53,455 bases of DNA from SABY01 sp964523795. Lineage in GTDB: Bacteria > Bacteroidota > Bacteroidia > Bacteroidales > 4484-276. Shown one piece after another: positions 33,031 to 41,538 of the stretch. A program made the translations under genes and the position numbers. The stretch is from the NCBI GenBank assembly GCA_964523795.1, contig CAZGAO010000033.1, forward strand, positions 1 through 53,455. Direction: 5' to 3'. Under the pieces are notes generated by a model that ran no database searches, was not told where the DNA came from, and was given only the letters and a program-made list of their open reading frames with translations. Positions within the stretch are counted from its first letter, which is position 1. Each line of letters begins with the position of its first letter.

Positions 33031-33579
33031 TTGAAAAAATACTTAGTAATTGTCCTATTTGTCATAGCAACTCAATTGAATGCTCAAGACAAACAAACGA
33101 AATTTGATGTTAAATTTGGAGTTGGAATTTCACTATTAGGTACAGGTGATATGACGACAATAAATTTTGAAAATGAAACAAATTACAAGATTAGTCAATA
33201 CTTTTCGACTTCATTTACATTAAACTATGGAAGAAGTAATTCTGGAGTTTATGAGACTTCATCGTACATTCAAGGGAATTTAAATATTTTTATTTCGCCA
33301 TTTAAAAATAACCGAAAAAATGATTTTAGAATTGGAACTGGATTTTCAATTATGAACATTTCTGATTCATATTATTTTCTACAAGAATGTGGTGTCGGCA
33401 TAGAACAGACATCACCATATCACTTTGACAAAAGGAATTCTTCCGGATTCAACATAATCATTGAAGATACTTATTCGATAAATGAAAAATATTTAATAGG
33501 GCTGAAACTCTTTACACAACCCTATTTTAACGGAGATTTGAATTCAGGGGTACTATTGAAATTCGGATTGAAAATATAA
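33031..33579 (+). CDS. Small outer membrane beta-barrel protein, unknown
   Basis: 182 residues, starting at a TTG codon (TTG AAA AAA) since that gives a perfect signal peptide MKKYLVIVLFVIATQLNAQ. The mature part alternates hydrophobic and polar residues in strands (FDVKFGVGISLLGTG, FSTSFTLNYGRSNSG, IGLKLFTQPYF) and ends with FGLKI, as in eight-stranded OmpW/OmpA-type barrels. No family name can be given. It lies alone in the AT-rich island. Confidence 0.65.
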   Translation: MKKYLVIVLFVIATQLNAQDKQTKFDVKFGVGISLLGTGDMTTINFENETNYKISQYFSTSFTLNYGRSNSGVYETSSYIQGNLNIFISPFKNNRKNDFRIGTGFSIMNISDSYYFLQECGVGIEQTSPYHFDKRNSSGFNIIIEDTYSINEKYLIGLKLFTQPYFNGDLNSGVLLKFGLKI

Positions 33580-33780
33580 AAAACAATGGGTAACAGCAAC
33601 TCATGGCCCACAGCCGGTTAGCAGTCATCTGGAAAAATGAATAGAGAAGGAAACATACGAAACACTAAAAACATTCCGTTCTTGATAAAAACCGGCTGCG
33701 AGCTATATTTGCGGAACAATGTGTGTCAGTAGACCAACAATAGCGCAAAATAGATGAACTTAATTTGAAAATATTTTACC

Positions 33781-33788
33781 TATTTTTG
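33781..33788 (+). promoter_or_regulatory. Bacteroidota -7 box (TATTTTTG), almost leaderless
   Basis: Full TAnnTTTG match ending 4 nt before the ATG of the PIN gene. Transcription would start at or just around the start codon, suggesting a leaderless mRNA. Confidence 0.5.
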
Positions 33789-33792
33789 TAAA

Positions 33793-34254
33793 ATGAGAAA
33801 ACCAAGAATATATTTTGATACTTCTGTTTTTGGTGGGATTTATGACATTGAATTCCAACACGAAACGGAAATGCTTTTTGAAATGGTAAAAAATGGAGAA
33901 TTTATCTGTGTCTATTCAGACCTTTGCGAACTTGAACTTGAAAATGCACCCAAAAAAGTTAAAGAACATTTTTTAAGTCTTGACAAAAAACAAACAGAAT
34001 TTGTTGAGATTACTGAAGAGATAAATCAACTTGCTGAAGAATATATCAATGAAAAAGTTGTTGGAGAAACAAGTATTGACGATTGCAGGCATATTGCTTG
34101 TGCGGCAATTAATAAAGTTGACTATTTGATAAGTTGGAATTTTAAGCACGTTGTAAACGTGTTTAGAATAAGAGGTTACAACGCTATCAATTTAAAAAAT
34201 GGGTATATACAATTAGACATTCGTTCACCTAAAGAAATTATAAAAAATGAATAA
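33793..34254 (+). CDS. PIN-domain protein (toxin-like)
   Basis: 153 residues. MRKPRIYFDTSVFGGIYD carries the first Asp; Glu in SDLCELELENAP; Asp-Asp in ETSIDDCRHIACAAINKVDYLISWNFKHVVN carries the third acidic site and the SWNFKHV motif typical of this PIN subgroup. Predicted metal-dependent RNase. It overlaps the downstream small antitoxin by 8 nt, so the order is toxin first. Confidence 0.82.
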   Translation: MRKPRIYFDTSVFGGIYDIEFQHETEMLFEMVKNGEFICVYSDLCELELENAPKKVKEHFLSLDKKQTEFVEITEEINQLAEEYINEKVVGETSIDDCRHIACAAINKVDYLISWNFKHVVNVFRIRGYNAINLKNGYIQLDIRSPKEIIKNE

Positions 34255-34396
34255 AAATAACAAAACTGAAAAAAATTTTGACACAGTTAAATTTTTTCGT
34301 GAAGTAAAAGAAAAAATAGCGAAAGAAACAAAAGGAATGACTTTTACTGAATTTAAAGAATACTTAAATCGAAGAAAATTTAAACTTGCAAGATAA
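34247..34396 (+). CDS. Small antitoxin partner of the PIN protein
   Basis: 49 residues. FDTVKFFREVKEKIAKETKGMTFTEFKEYLNRR matches the short helical proteins encoded after this class of PIN toxin. The overlap with the PIN gene supports co-translation. Too short for many gene finders. The DNA-binding part, if any, is not obvious. Confidence 0.7.
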   Translation: MNKNNKTEKNFDTVKFFREVKEKIAKETKGMTFTEFKEYLNRRKFKLAR

Positions 34397-34415
34397 GAAT
34401 GCCGAACACACAATT

Positions 34416-35462
34416 ATGAAAAAATTTACATTATTACTTGTTTTTGCTCTGGTCGTCATGGCTGAAGCTTTGCCGCAGAGCTGCCTGCCCGAAGGGATTA
34501 CTTTTACTACTCAGGAACAAATTGACAATTTCCAAATCAATTACCCTGGCTGTGTAGAAATTGAAGGCCATGTCAGGATATTAGGCTCTGATATTGAAAA
34601 CCTTAATGGCTTAGGTGTTTTAAGCGAAATAGGTGGCCGATTAATGGTGGACAGCACCCAACTCACCAATTTTCAAGGCCTGAATTCGTTGACAAGCATC
34701 GGTTATAATTTAGAAATCACACGTAATCTTTCTCTCGATCATCTGAATGGATTGGATGCTTTGACAGCAATCGGCGGGAAAATCTTTGTAAGTTTTTCGG
34801 GAGTTCAAAATTTTTTGGGCATGCCACAAATTGCTTCCATAGGCGGTTTGGAAATTTACTTTACAGGAACCGAAAGCTTCGATGGCCTTCAAGGAATAAG
34901 CGCAATCGATGGAAATCTTAGTTTAGAGAATGGCTATTATCTCACTAGTCTGACAGGGCTTGAAAATGTGCAATCGATAAATGGTTCTTTACAGATTATA
35001 CGTACAGAATTGAAAAGTCTGTCCGGATTGGAGAATATTAACCCTAACTCTATAAATAGCATTTCCATTTATATGAATGATTCATTGTCGGAATGCAATG
35101 TTGAAAGCGTTTGCAACTATTTAGCCGAGCCGGGTGCTAGTGGTATTATCGAGAACAATGCTGCCGGGTGCAATAGTCAGGAAGAAATTTTGGATGCCTG
35201 TTTTACAAAAACCAGGGATTTTCCCGGGATTGAAAACAGCATTACAATTTATCCTAACCCCACCAATGATTTATTATTCTTTCGCACCAAATATCAAAAG
35301 CCAGTCACCGAAATATCTGTTTACAATCAGATGGGTCAAATTGTAATTCACCAAAAAGGAATCATCGACAAAATAGATATTTCTAAATTCCCAAATGGAA
35401 TATACTTTATTCTTTTCCAATCAAATGGCGTTACATTTAGGGAAAAGATATTTAAGATTTAA
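34416..35462 (+). CDS. T9SS-exported leucine-rich (receptor L-domain-like) surface protein
   Basis: 348 residues from the ATG at 34416, which opens the signal peptide MKKFTLLLVFALVVMAEALP. Residues about 50-250 repeat a 20-25-residue unit (IENLNGLGVLSEIGG, LTNFQGLNSLTSIG, LDHLNGLDALTAIGG, LTSLTGLENVQSING), the pattern of receptor L-domain or leucine-rich surface proteins. A Cys pair region (ECNVESVCNYL) follows, then a T9SS type A sorting domain (ITIYPNPTNDLLFF ... GIYFILF). Probably an adhesion or binding protein on the cell surface. Confidence 0.85.
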   Translation: MKKFTLLLVFALVVMAEALPQSCLPEGITFTTQEQIDNFQINYPGCVEIEGHVRILGSDIENLNGLGVLSEIGGRLMVDSTQLTNFQGLNSLTSIGYNLEITRNLSLDHLNGLDALTAIGGKIFVSFSGVQNFLGMPQIASIGGLEIYFTGTESFDGLQGISAIDGNLSLENGYYLTSLTGLENVQSINGSLQIIRTELKSLSGLENINPNSINSISIYMNDSLSECNVESVCNYLAEPGASGIIENNAAGCNSQEEILDACFTKTRDFPGIENSITIYPNPTNDLLFFRTKYQKPVTEISVYNQMGQIVIHQKGIIDKIDISKFPNGIYFILFQSNGVTFREKIFKI

Positions 35463-35519
35463 ATAATTGACAGTGCATTACCTGCAAAGCACAAGCAGGG
35501 CTTTTTGAAATAGAATTCG

Positions 35520-35527
35520 TAACTTTG
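35520..35527 (+). promoter_or_regulatory. Bacteroidota -7 box (TAACTTTG)
   Basis: Full TAnnTTTG match 17 nt before the 18-codon stub and upstream of the HRDC gene. Confidence 0.5.
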
Positions 35528-35544
35528 CTTTCGAATAAACAAAT

Positions 35545-35601
35545 ATGGATTTACCAAAATATCAATTTAGTGCTGAAAACTCATTACAAATTGAAAGATA
35601 A
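35545..35601 (+). pseudogene. 18-codon stub resembling a DUF6934 N-terminus
   Basis: MDLPKYQFSAENSLQIER then TAA. The first residues recall the start of small Bacteroidota proteins often placed next to HRDC or toxin-antitoxin genes (DUF6934 type). If so, only the first twentieth survives. The identification is weak. Confidence 0.25.
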
Positions 35602-35606
35602 GAGCC

Positions 35607-35831
35607 ATGAAAGTTAAAGTTTTTCATATTCGACTAACTAAAGAAAACTTGCGAACTGACCAAGACAACTTAAATGAATTCCTGGACAGCGTAACAGTTA
35701 ACACAGAACTAATGACAGTTGCAAAAATAAAACCAGAGTCACTTGACGATCTTTTAAAAATAAAAGGATTTGGCGAACAAAAAATTGCAAAAATCGGTGA
35801 TGACATTTTAGCAGTATTATGCTCAATTTAA
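35607..35831 (+). CDS. HRDC-domain protein with an apparent internal deletion
   Basis: 74 residues. The first 30 (MKVKVFHIRLTKENLRTDQDN) and the last 40 (NTELMTVAKIKPESLDDLLKIKGFGEQKIAKIGDDIL) match the two ends of a longer Bacteroidota HRDC protein of about 140-150 residues, as I recall it. The middle, which carries the first HRDC helices, is missing without a frame change, at about SVTVNTEL. HRDC domains bind nucleic acid in RecQ-like helicases. This one is probably non-functional. Confidence 0.55.
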   Translation: MKVKVFHIRLTKENLRTDQDNLNEFLDSVTVNTELMTVAKIKPESLDDLLKIKGFGEQKIAKIGDDILAVLCSI

Positions 35832-35877
35832 GAATGACATTGAAGAATTAATTTTAAATCACTGAATAAAAAAAAGA

Positions 35878-36627
35878 ATGAGACAGTTTTATAATGAATT
35901 TTCAAATAGTGCAACACTGTCGCAACAATTAACTTGGTCTCATTATGTTGAACTTCTCAAAATTGATGATAAGTTGGAAAGAAGTTTTTATGAAAAACAA
36001 AGCCTAATTGAAAATTGGTCATTCCGCGAACTTAAAAGGCAAAAAAAAGCATCCTTATTTTTGCGCCTTGCAGCATCACGGGATAAAGACAAAATTTTAG
36101 AATTAGCAAAGAAAGGACAAATTGTAGAAAAGCCCGAAGATATTATTAGAGAACCTTACGTATTGGACTTTCTTCAGATTCCTGAACCTTATAATTTGAG
36201 TGAAAGTGAGATAGAATCCCGAATTATTGACAGTTTACAGCAATTTCTTTTAGAACTCGGGAAAGGATTTGCTTTTGTAGGAAGACAGTATCGCATTACA
36301 CTTGGGAACAGACATTATAGGGTTGATTTAGTTTTTTATCATCGAATCCTGAAATGTTTTGTATTGATTGACCTTAAGAAAGAGGAAGCAGGATATGAAG
36401 ATATAGGACAAATGAATATGTATATGGGGTATTTTGAAAATGAAGAAAATACAAAAGATGATAATCCGCCAATTGGAATTGTACTATCCAAAAACAAGGA
36501 TGAATTACTTGTAAAGTATGCGATGAACAAAGTTAATTCTCAATTATTCGTATCAAAATACCAACTTTATCTGCCAAATAGAGAGGAATTAAAAGCATTG
36601 ATAGAGAAGCAATTAGAGGTAGACTAA
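35878..36627 (+). CDS. YhcG/DUF1016 PD-(D/E)XK nuclease, N-terminally truncated
   Basis: 249 residues; family members are about 340. It starts inside the normal sequence, at the KRMRQFYNEF point that follows the DUF1016_N domain; in-frame codons upstream still read IKKR before a stop, so about 90 residues are lost. The catalytic nuclease domain is complete: FAFVGRQYRITLGNRHYRVDLVFYHRILKCFVLIDLKKEEAGYED contains the D...DxK motif, and GIVLSKNKDELLVKYAM follows. YhcG-type proteins are nuclease-like accessory genes often on defence or mobile DNA. Activity without the N-terminus is doubtful. Confidence 0.82.
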   Translation: MRQFYNEFSNSATLSQQLTWSHYVELLKIDDKLERSFYEKQSLIENWSFRELKRQKKASLFLRLAASRDKDKILELAKKGQIVEKPEDIIREPYVLDFLQIPEPYNLSESEIESRIIDSLQQFLLELGKGFAFVGRQYRITLGNRHYRVDLVFYHRILKCFVLIDLKKEEAGYEDIGQMNMYMGYFENEENTKDDNPPIGIVLSKNKDELLVKYAMNKVNSQLFVSKYQLYLPNREELKALIEKQLEVD

Positions 36628-36659
36628 AAATAGATAATAACACTAAAAATATAAAACGA

Positions 36660-37364
36660 ATGAAATACAAAAGAATACTACTGAAATTGAGCGGCGAAGC
36701 ACTGATGGGTGAGCAGCAATTTGGGATTGACCCGAAGCGGCTTAACGAATACGCCGAGGATGTGAAAGCTGCGGCTGAGAAAGGTGTGCAGATAGCCATC
36801 GTTATTGGTGGCGGCAATATTTACCGGGGCTTGCAGGGCGCAGGCAAGGGCATGGATCGGGTGCAAGGCGATTACATGGGCATGTTGGCCACGGTGATTA
36901 ACAGCCTGGCTTTGCAGGGTGCCTTAGAAGCCCAGGGCGTGAAAACCAAACTGGTGGGCGGCCTGGCCATCGAACCCATCGTGGAAGAAACCAGCGGCAA
37001 ACGTGTGAGCGACTACCTGGACGAAGGACGAATAGTCTTGATTAGCGGTGGAACCGGCAATCCGTTTTTTACCACCGACTCGGCCTCAGCTTTGCGTGCT
37101 GTCGAAATGAAGGCCGACGTAATAATGAAAGGCACCCGCGTGGACGGCATCTATACCGCCGACCCTGAAAAAGACCCCACCGCCACAAAATATGACACGC
37201 TTAGCTTTGATGAGGCCTACGAGAAAAAATTGAAAATCATGGATTTGACGGCCTTTACGCTTTGCCGCGAAAATAATTTGCCCATCCTGGTTTTTGATAT
37301 GAACACCCGTGGAAATCTGATGAAAGAGGTGATGGGAACAGGCAACGGCACGCTGGTGAAATAA
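36660..37364 (+). CDS. pyrH: UMP kinase
   Basis: 234 residues, full length for bacterial hexameric UMP kinase of the amino acid kinase fold. ILLKLSGEALMG starts it; IVIGGGNIYRG, DYMGMLATVINSLALQ, GGTGNPFFTTDSASALRA and VDGIYTADP follow. It phosphorylates UMP to UDP using ATP. It lies directly upstream of frr, as in most bacteria, and is the first core gene after the AT-rich island. Confidence 0.97.
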   Translation: MKYKRILLKLSGEALMGEQQFGIDPKRLNEYAEDVKAAAEKGVQIAIVIGGGNIYRGLQGAGKGMDRVQGDYMGMLATVINSLALQGALEAQGVKTKLVGGLAIEPIVEETSGKRVSDYLDEGRIVLISGGTGNPFFTTDSASALRAVEMKADVIMKGTRVDGIYTADPEKDPTATKYDTLSFDEAYEKKLKIMDLTAFTLCRENNLPILVFDMNTRGNLMKEVMGTGNGTLVK

Positions 37365-37403
37365 GTTCTGCAAATTTTCATTTCCTCATTTAATGCAATA
37401 ATT

Positions 37404-37411
37404 TATCTTTG
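37404..37411 (+). promoter_or_regulatory. Bacteroidota -7 box (TATCTTTG) of frr
   Basis: Full TAnnTTTG match 27 nt before the frr ATG, so frr has its own promoter despite following pyrH. Confidence 0.6.
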
Positions 37412-37438
37412 CGCCTTCTAACGTAAAAGGATAATACT

Positions 37439-38002
37439 ATGACCGAAGAGAGTCAATTTGTTTTAGATGAAACCAACGAAGGCATGGACAACGCCATTGT
37501 TCATCTCGAGCGCGAATTTCAAAAGATAAGAACAGGCAAGGCTTCGCCCGATATGCTCCAGGATGTAAGGATAGATTATTATGGTGTGATGACCCCGATA
37601 AGCCAGGCCGCCAACATCAATACTCCCGATGCCCGGCAGATTGTGGTGCAGGCCTTCGATAAAAATATGCTGTCGGTGATGGAAAAAGCCATTCAGGCTG
37701 CTAACCTCGGTTTCAACCCGCGCAACGACGGGGAGGTGTTGCGCATACAGGTGCCGGCACTTACCGAAGAACGCCGCCGTCAAATGGTGAAACAGGCCAG
37801 AGGCGAAGCTGAAGATACCAAAGTTGGGATACGTAATTTACGCCGCAGTGCCAACGATGAGGCCAAAAACCTGAAAAAGGACGGCACCCCCGAAGATGAA
37901 GTGAAACGCCTGGAAGATGAGATTCAGAAACTTACGGATAAATATATCAAAAGAGTAGATGAGCTGGCTGATGCCAAAGAAAAGGATATGATGGCTGTAT
38001 AG
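37439..38002 (+). CDS. frr: Ribosome recycling factor
   Basis: 187 residues. FQKIRTGKASPDMLQDVRIDYYG, TPISQAANINTPDARQIVVQAFD and LTEERRRQMVKQARGEAEDTKVGIRNLRRSAND are the family hallmarks; both the three-helix bundle and the beta/alpha domain are complete. It splits post-termination ribosomes together with EF-G. It converges with the helicase gene, 21 nt between stops. Confidence 0.97.
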   Translation: MTEESQFVLDETNEGMDNAIVHLEREFQKIRTGKASPDMLQDVRIDYYGVMTPISQAANINTPDARQIVVQAFDKNMLSVMEKAIQAANLGFNPRNDGEVLRIQVPALTEERRRQMVKQARGEAEDTKVGIRNLRRSANDEAKNLKKDGTPEDEVKRLEDEIQKLTDKYIKRVDELADAKEKDMMAV

Positions 38003-38023
38003 GCCAATTAGCCAATCGTGTTT

Positions 38024-39253
38024 TTATTTTCGTTTTTTCTTTTTGGCAATCCATTCTTCCTCTTTTTCAATCAGCGATTTCCAATCGTATTGAACCTCCT
38101 CGGTCATTTCGAGCGTCAACTGATAATCTTTTTTAGAGATAGTCATTTGCTGAATGGGCTTCCCTAAATTTTCTTCGATGGTGCTTAGAAGTTCCTTTTC
38201 TTCGGTACTGCAAAACGACAGTGCCTGTCCCTTCTGATTCCCCCGTCCTGTGCGTCCAACACGGTGAACATAATTCTCGGCACTTTCGGGCAGGTCGTAA
38301 TTAATCACAAATTCAACATCGGGAATGTCGATGCCGCGTGCACTCACGTCGGTAGCGATAAGCACCTTCAAAACCCCCGAACGGAAATTCTTCATTGTTA
38401 TCTCGCGCTCGGTCTGCGGCTTGTCGCTGTGGATGGTGTCGCTTTCGATATTTACCCGCTCCATGGCCTTTTTTACCCGCTCGGCACGCACCTTCGTACG
38501 CACGAAAACCAATATCTTTTTCTCATCATTTTGCCTGATGAACTCCTCCAAAAAAAACCGCTTGTCGTCCATTTCGATAAAGGCCTTCGAATGGTCGATG
38601 TTTTTGGCTACGGGATCCTTGGGCGAAATCTGAATACGAATAGGATTGGTAACTAAGGAATAGGCCAGGTCTTTTATGGTTTCGTTAATCGTTGCCGAGA
38701 AAAAGAGTGTTTGTCTGCGTTTGGGCAGAAAGCGCATCAGGTCGCGGATATCTTTGATAAAGCCCAGGTCGAGCATGTGGTCGGCTTCGTCCAGGATAAG
38801 TATTTCGATACTTCTTAGGTCTAAGGCACCCTGGCTCACCAGGTCGAACATGCGCCCCGGCGTAGCTACCACAATGTCCACACCCTCGTTGAGTTCTTTA
38901 ATCTGCGGCTCCTGCTCTACGCCGCCATGGATGCACAAGGATCGGATGTTGGTGTGTTGGCCAAGCTGATGAAAAACATCTTCGATCTGCAAGGCCAGCT
39001 CATGGGTGGGTGCCAGCACCAGACATTTTACGCCCGGGCTGCGCCGCTCAGCTTTGCGCTGATGCAAAAGGTGGAGCACCGGTATGGCAAAGGCCGCCGT
39101 TTTGCCGGTGCCTGTTTGGGCGATGGCCAGCACATCATCGCCCTTTAGGATGGGGGGGATGGATTTAAACTGAATGTCGGTGGGTTTTTTAAAACCTAAA
39201 TGGGCAATGCTTGTTTTGATGCCTTCGTAGATGCGGTATTTATCAAATTTCAT
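38024..39253 (-). CDS. DEAD-box RNA helicase (RhlE-like)
   Basis: 409 residues. Motifs in order: Q-motif KPTDIQFKSIPPIL, I AQTGTGKTAAF, Ia LAPTHELALQI, Ib VATPGRMFDL, II LILDEADHMLDLGF, III FFSATI, V VLIATDVSARGIDIP, VI YVHRVGRTGRG. The basic tail EEWIAKKKKRK suits RNA binding. It unwinds short RNA duplexes in ribosome assembly or mRNA turnover. A -7 box at 39271-39278 lies 17 nt upstream. Confidence 0.95.
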   Translation of the reverse strand: MKFDKYRIYEGIKTSIAHLGFKKPTDIQFKSIPPILKGDDVLAIAQTGTGKTAAFAIPVLHLLHQRKAERRSPGVKCLVLAPTHELALQIEDVFHQLGQHTNIRSLCIHGGVEQEPQIKELNEGVDIVVATPGRMFDLVSQGALDLRSIEILILDEADHMLDLGFIKDIRDLMRFLPKRRQTLFFSATINETIKDLAYSLVTNPIRIQISPKDPVAKNIDHSKAFIEMDDKRFFLEEFIRQNDEKKILVFVRTKVRAERVKKAMERVNIESDTIHSDKPQTEREITMKNFRSGVLKVLIATDVSARGIDIPDVEFVINYDLPESAENYVHRVGRTGRGNQKGQALSFCSTEEKELLSTIEENLGKPIQQMTISKKDYQLTLEMTEEVQYDWKSLIEKEEEWIAKKKKRK

Positions 39254-39270
39254 GTCGTAGTAATATTTTG

Positions 39271-39278
39271 CAAAGATA
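39271..39278 (-). promoter_or_regulatory. Bacteroidota -7 box (TATCTTTG) of the helicase gene
   Basis: TATCTTTG on the minus strand, a full TAnnTTTG match at the usual distance from the start codon. Confidence 0.6.
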
Positions 39279-39325
39279 GGATTAAGGCTGATAAGGTTGT
39301 TTGATTAAAATCCGTGCATTTAATA

Positions 39326-39410
39326 TCTCGGTGCGCTGCACCTTAATACTTTTTCCTAACCATGAGCTACAAAGATTTCGGTGCGCTGCACCTCTTATGT
39401 TTTTCCTAAT
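39326..39410. repeat. Two direct copies of a TCGGTGCGCTGCACCT repeat, 50 bp apart
   Basis: Each copy holds the hairpin GGTGC-gct-GCACC (39330-39342 and 39380-39392) followed by a CTTTTTCCTAA-like stretch. It lies between the helicase promoter and the antiporter 3' end; on the plus strand T-rich sequence follows each stem, but only a few bases away and mixed. Confidence 0.75.
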
Positions 39411-39422
39411 AAATCATGTTAA

Positions 39423-41258
39423 TCATTTTGATTTTTCCGACACACCCGATTTCCCCTCCTTCGTTTTATCATCGTAAGCCATGGCAATAATGGTGTGGCC
39501 GGGCTTGGGCTTTAGGGTTTTATCGGTGGTAAAAACCGATAATTCTTTGTTTTCGTTGATGGTGAACAAGGGGATGGCCATCTTTTGGTAGTGTTCTTTA
39601 AAATCATCGAAGGTAAAATCCTTGGTAAGTTTGGTGGATTTGATGACGGCTCCTGAATAAAAATTATTGCGCAATTCGGCAAAACTTATTTCATCACTAA
39701 AGATAAAACGGCCACGCAGGTGCTTGGGCGAAAAGTCATTCTCTTTTCTCTTTTCCGTTTTAAAAGGGCTAAGCTGATACAACTCTTCGCGGTCGATGAG
39801 TTCGCTAAAATGTAATACTGCCAACGAGTTCACCTCATCGTTTGAAGTAAGAGCCACCAACTTGCCAATGCCGCCGAGGTGCAGGTTTTCGACCACCTGT
39901 TCCGACAGGATGCTGCCATACACGGTTTTAATTCCTGCCAGCCGTGCCTTGGCAATATCGCGGCGGTTGGTATCTACCATCACCACACTAAAGTGACGTT
40001 CTTTCAACATCTTGGCAATTTCGAGTGCCCAGGGATGTGCCCCAACAATCAAAACTCCCTGCGAATTGGATTCGGCTACTTTTAAAAGACGCGCCACTGG
40101 TGCCGATGACAAACCATAAACAACCACGGTACTTACAATTACGGTAAAAGTAATGGGGATGAGAACCTCGGAGTTTTCGATGCCGGCCTCCGAAAGGCGC
40201 AGCGCGAAGATAGAAGCCACCGCAGCAGCCACAATACCCCGTGGCGCAATCCACGACAGGAATAGTTTTTCGCGGATAGAAAGGCCGCTTCGGATGGTGG
40301 AAAGAAAGACCGAGAGCGGGCGTGCCACAAAAAGTAGCACCAAGAGGAAATAAATGATACTGCCCGATATGAATTGAAAAGAATCCAGATTGAGCCGTGC
40401 TGAAAGGATTATGAACAAAACTGATATGATGAGTACGCGCAGGTTTTCTTTAAACTCGAGGATATGTTTAACGGAGATGTATTTTTGGTTGGCCATGATA
40501 ATCCCCATAAGTGTAACCGAAAAGAGCCCCGATTCGGCTTGTATCAAATCCGAGAAAAGATAGGCGGCGATAACAGCCGAGAGGGTAACGGTTTCCTGAA
40601 GGAAGTCGGGAACCCAGTATTTACGTATCAAAAATATCAGCAGCCAGGCAAAACCTAAGCCGATGAGTCCACCTAATAAAATGGTTTTTCCCAGGCTAAG
40701 CAAAATCATGGTGGTAGCTTGCTGCAAGCCCCCGCTAATAATGGTTTCGAAAACCAGCACCGCCAGCAGTGCGCCAATGGGATCGATAACAATGCCTTCC
40801 CATTTCAGGATGTCGTTGACCTTGCTATTGGGTTTGATGTGCCTAAGCAAAGGCCCTACCACCGTTGGGCCTGTTACTACCAGAATTGCTCCCAGCAATA
40901 TGGAGATTTCGATATTTAAATCCAAAATATAAAAAGCGGCAATGGAAGCAATGGCACCAGTTACCAGCACGCCCACCGAAATAAGAAGCAATACAACCCC
41001 GCCAATTTCCCTAAGTTCTTTGATGTTAAGCGTTAGTCCGCCCTCGAAAAGAATAACTGCCACCGCAAGGGTAACAAAGGGTAATAGCATATTGCCCATC
41101 AGCTGATCGGGATCCAGGAAGCCCGTGAGCGGCCCGGCAAGAAAACCGAAAATCAGCAGAAATAGAATCGACGGATAGCGAAGCCTCCACGCCAGCCATT
41201 GCGCGCCAATGCCCAGAATGACGATGCCGGCAAGATTGATAAGTACGTGTTCGGACAT
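39423..41258 (-). CDS. CPA1 cation/proton antiporter with RCK (TrkA-N) domain
   Basis: 611 residues. The first 390 form about 12 membrane segments of the NhaP/CPA1 fold, with EGGLTLNIKELREIGGVVLL, TGPTVVGPLLRHIKP and the ion-binding-like DPIGALLAVLVFE and SWIAPRGIVAAAVAS motifs. Residues about 400-520 are a Rossmann RCK/TrkA-N domain (GVLIVGAHPWALEIAKML, VVMVDTNRRDIAKARLAG), then a TrkA-C-like end. It probably exchanges Na+ or K+ for protons under nucleotide control. Own promoter at 41296-41303. Confidence 0.92.
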   Translation of the reverse strand: MSEHVLINLAGIVILGIGAQWLAWRLRYPSILFLLIFGFLAGPLTGFLDPDQLMGNMLLPFVTLAVAVILFEGGLTLNIKELREIGGVVLLLISVGVLVTGAIASIAAFYILDLNIEISILLGAILVVTGPTVVGPLLRHIKPNSKVNDILKWEGIVIDPIGALLAVLVFETIISGGLQQATTMILLSLGKTILLGGLIGLGFAWLLIFLIRKYWVPDFLQETVTLSAVIAAYLFSDLIQAESGLFSVTLMGIIMANQKYISVKHILEFKENLRVLIISVLFIILSARLNLDSFQFISGSIIYFLLVLLFVARPLSVFLSTIRSGLSIREKLFLSWIAPRGIVAAAVASIFALRLSEAGIENSEVLIPITFTVIVSTVVVYGLSSAPVARLLKVAESNSQGVLIVGAHPWALEIAKMLKERHFSVVMVDTNRRDIAKARLAGIKTVYGSILSEQVVENLHLGGIGKLVALTSNDEVNSLAVLHFSELIDREELYQLSPFKTEKRKENDFSPKHLRGRFIFSDEISFAELRNNFYSGAVIKSTKLTKDFTFDDFKEHYQKMAIPLFTINENKELSVFTTDKTLKPKPGHTIIAMAYDDKTKEGKSGVSEKSK

Positions 41259-41295
41259 ACTTTTATTTTGTTTTTGAGATTAATAAATCAGGCAC

Positions 41296-41303
41296 CAAAA
41301 TTA
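41296..41303 (-). promoter_or_regulatory. Bacteroidota -7 box (TAATTTTG) of the antiporter gene
   Basis: Full TAnnTTTG match on the minus strand, 37 nt upstream of the antiporter start. The remaining spacer to 41538 shows no gene. Confidence 0.5.
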
Positions 41304-41538
41304 GAATTAATTAAACTACACGTTGCGAGCATATTTGTTCAATGGAAAAAATCCGTTTTATAAATGTCCTTTCAAGGTTTTTTTCAATTTATCCAATGAT
41401 ATCTGTCATTGTTATGCACTAAATGTCGGAGAGTGAGAGGTCTGTTTAATAGTAAATATTTTTCCCTTGTGCATGAACAATTCCCCCGCTATGCGTTTAT
41501 ATGCACTCATATTCTAAATTCATCAAACATTTACTTTT

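Noticed and set aside
32589..33792. Possible integron attC-like sites (GGCTAAC ... GTTAAAC) around the small barrel gene
   Set aside because: Only single half-site matches were found; no pair folds into the expected imperfect hairpin and no integrase is present.
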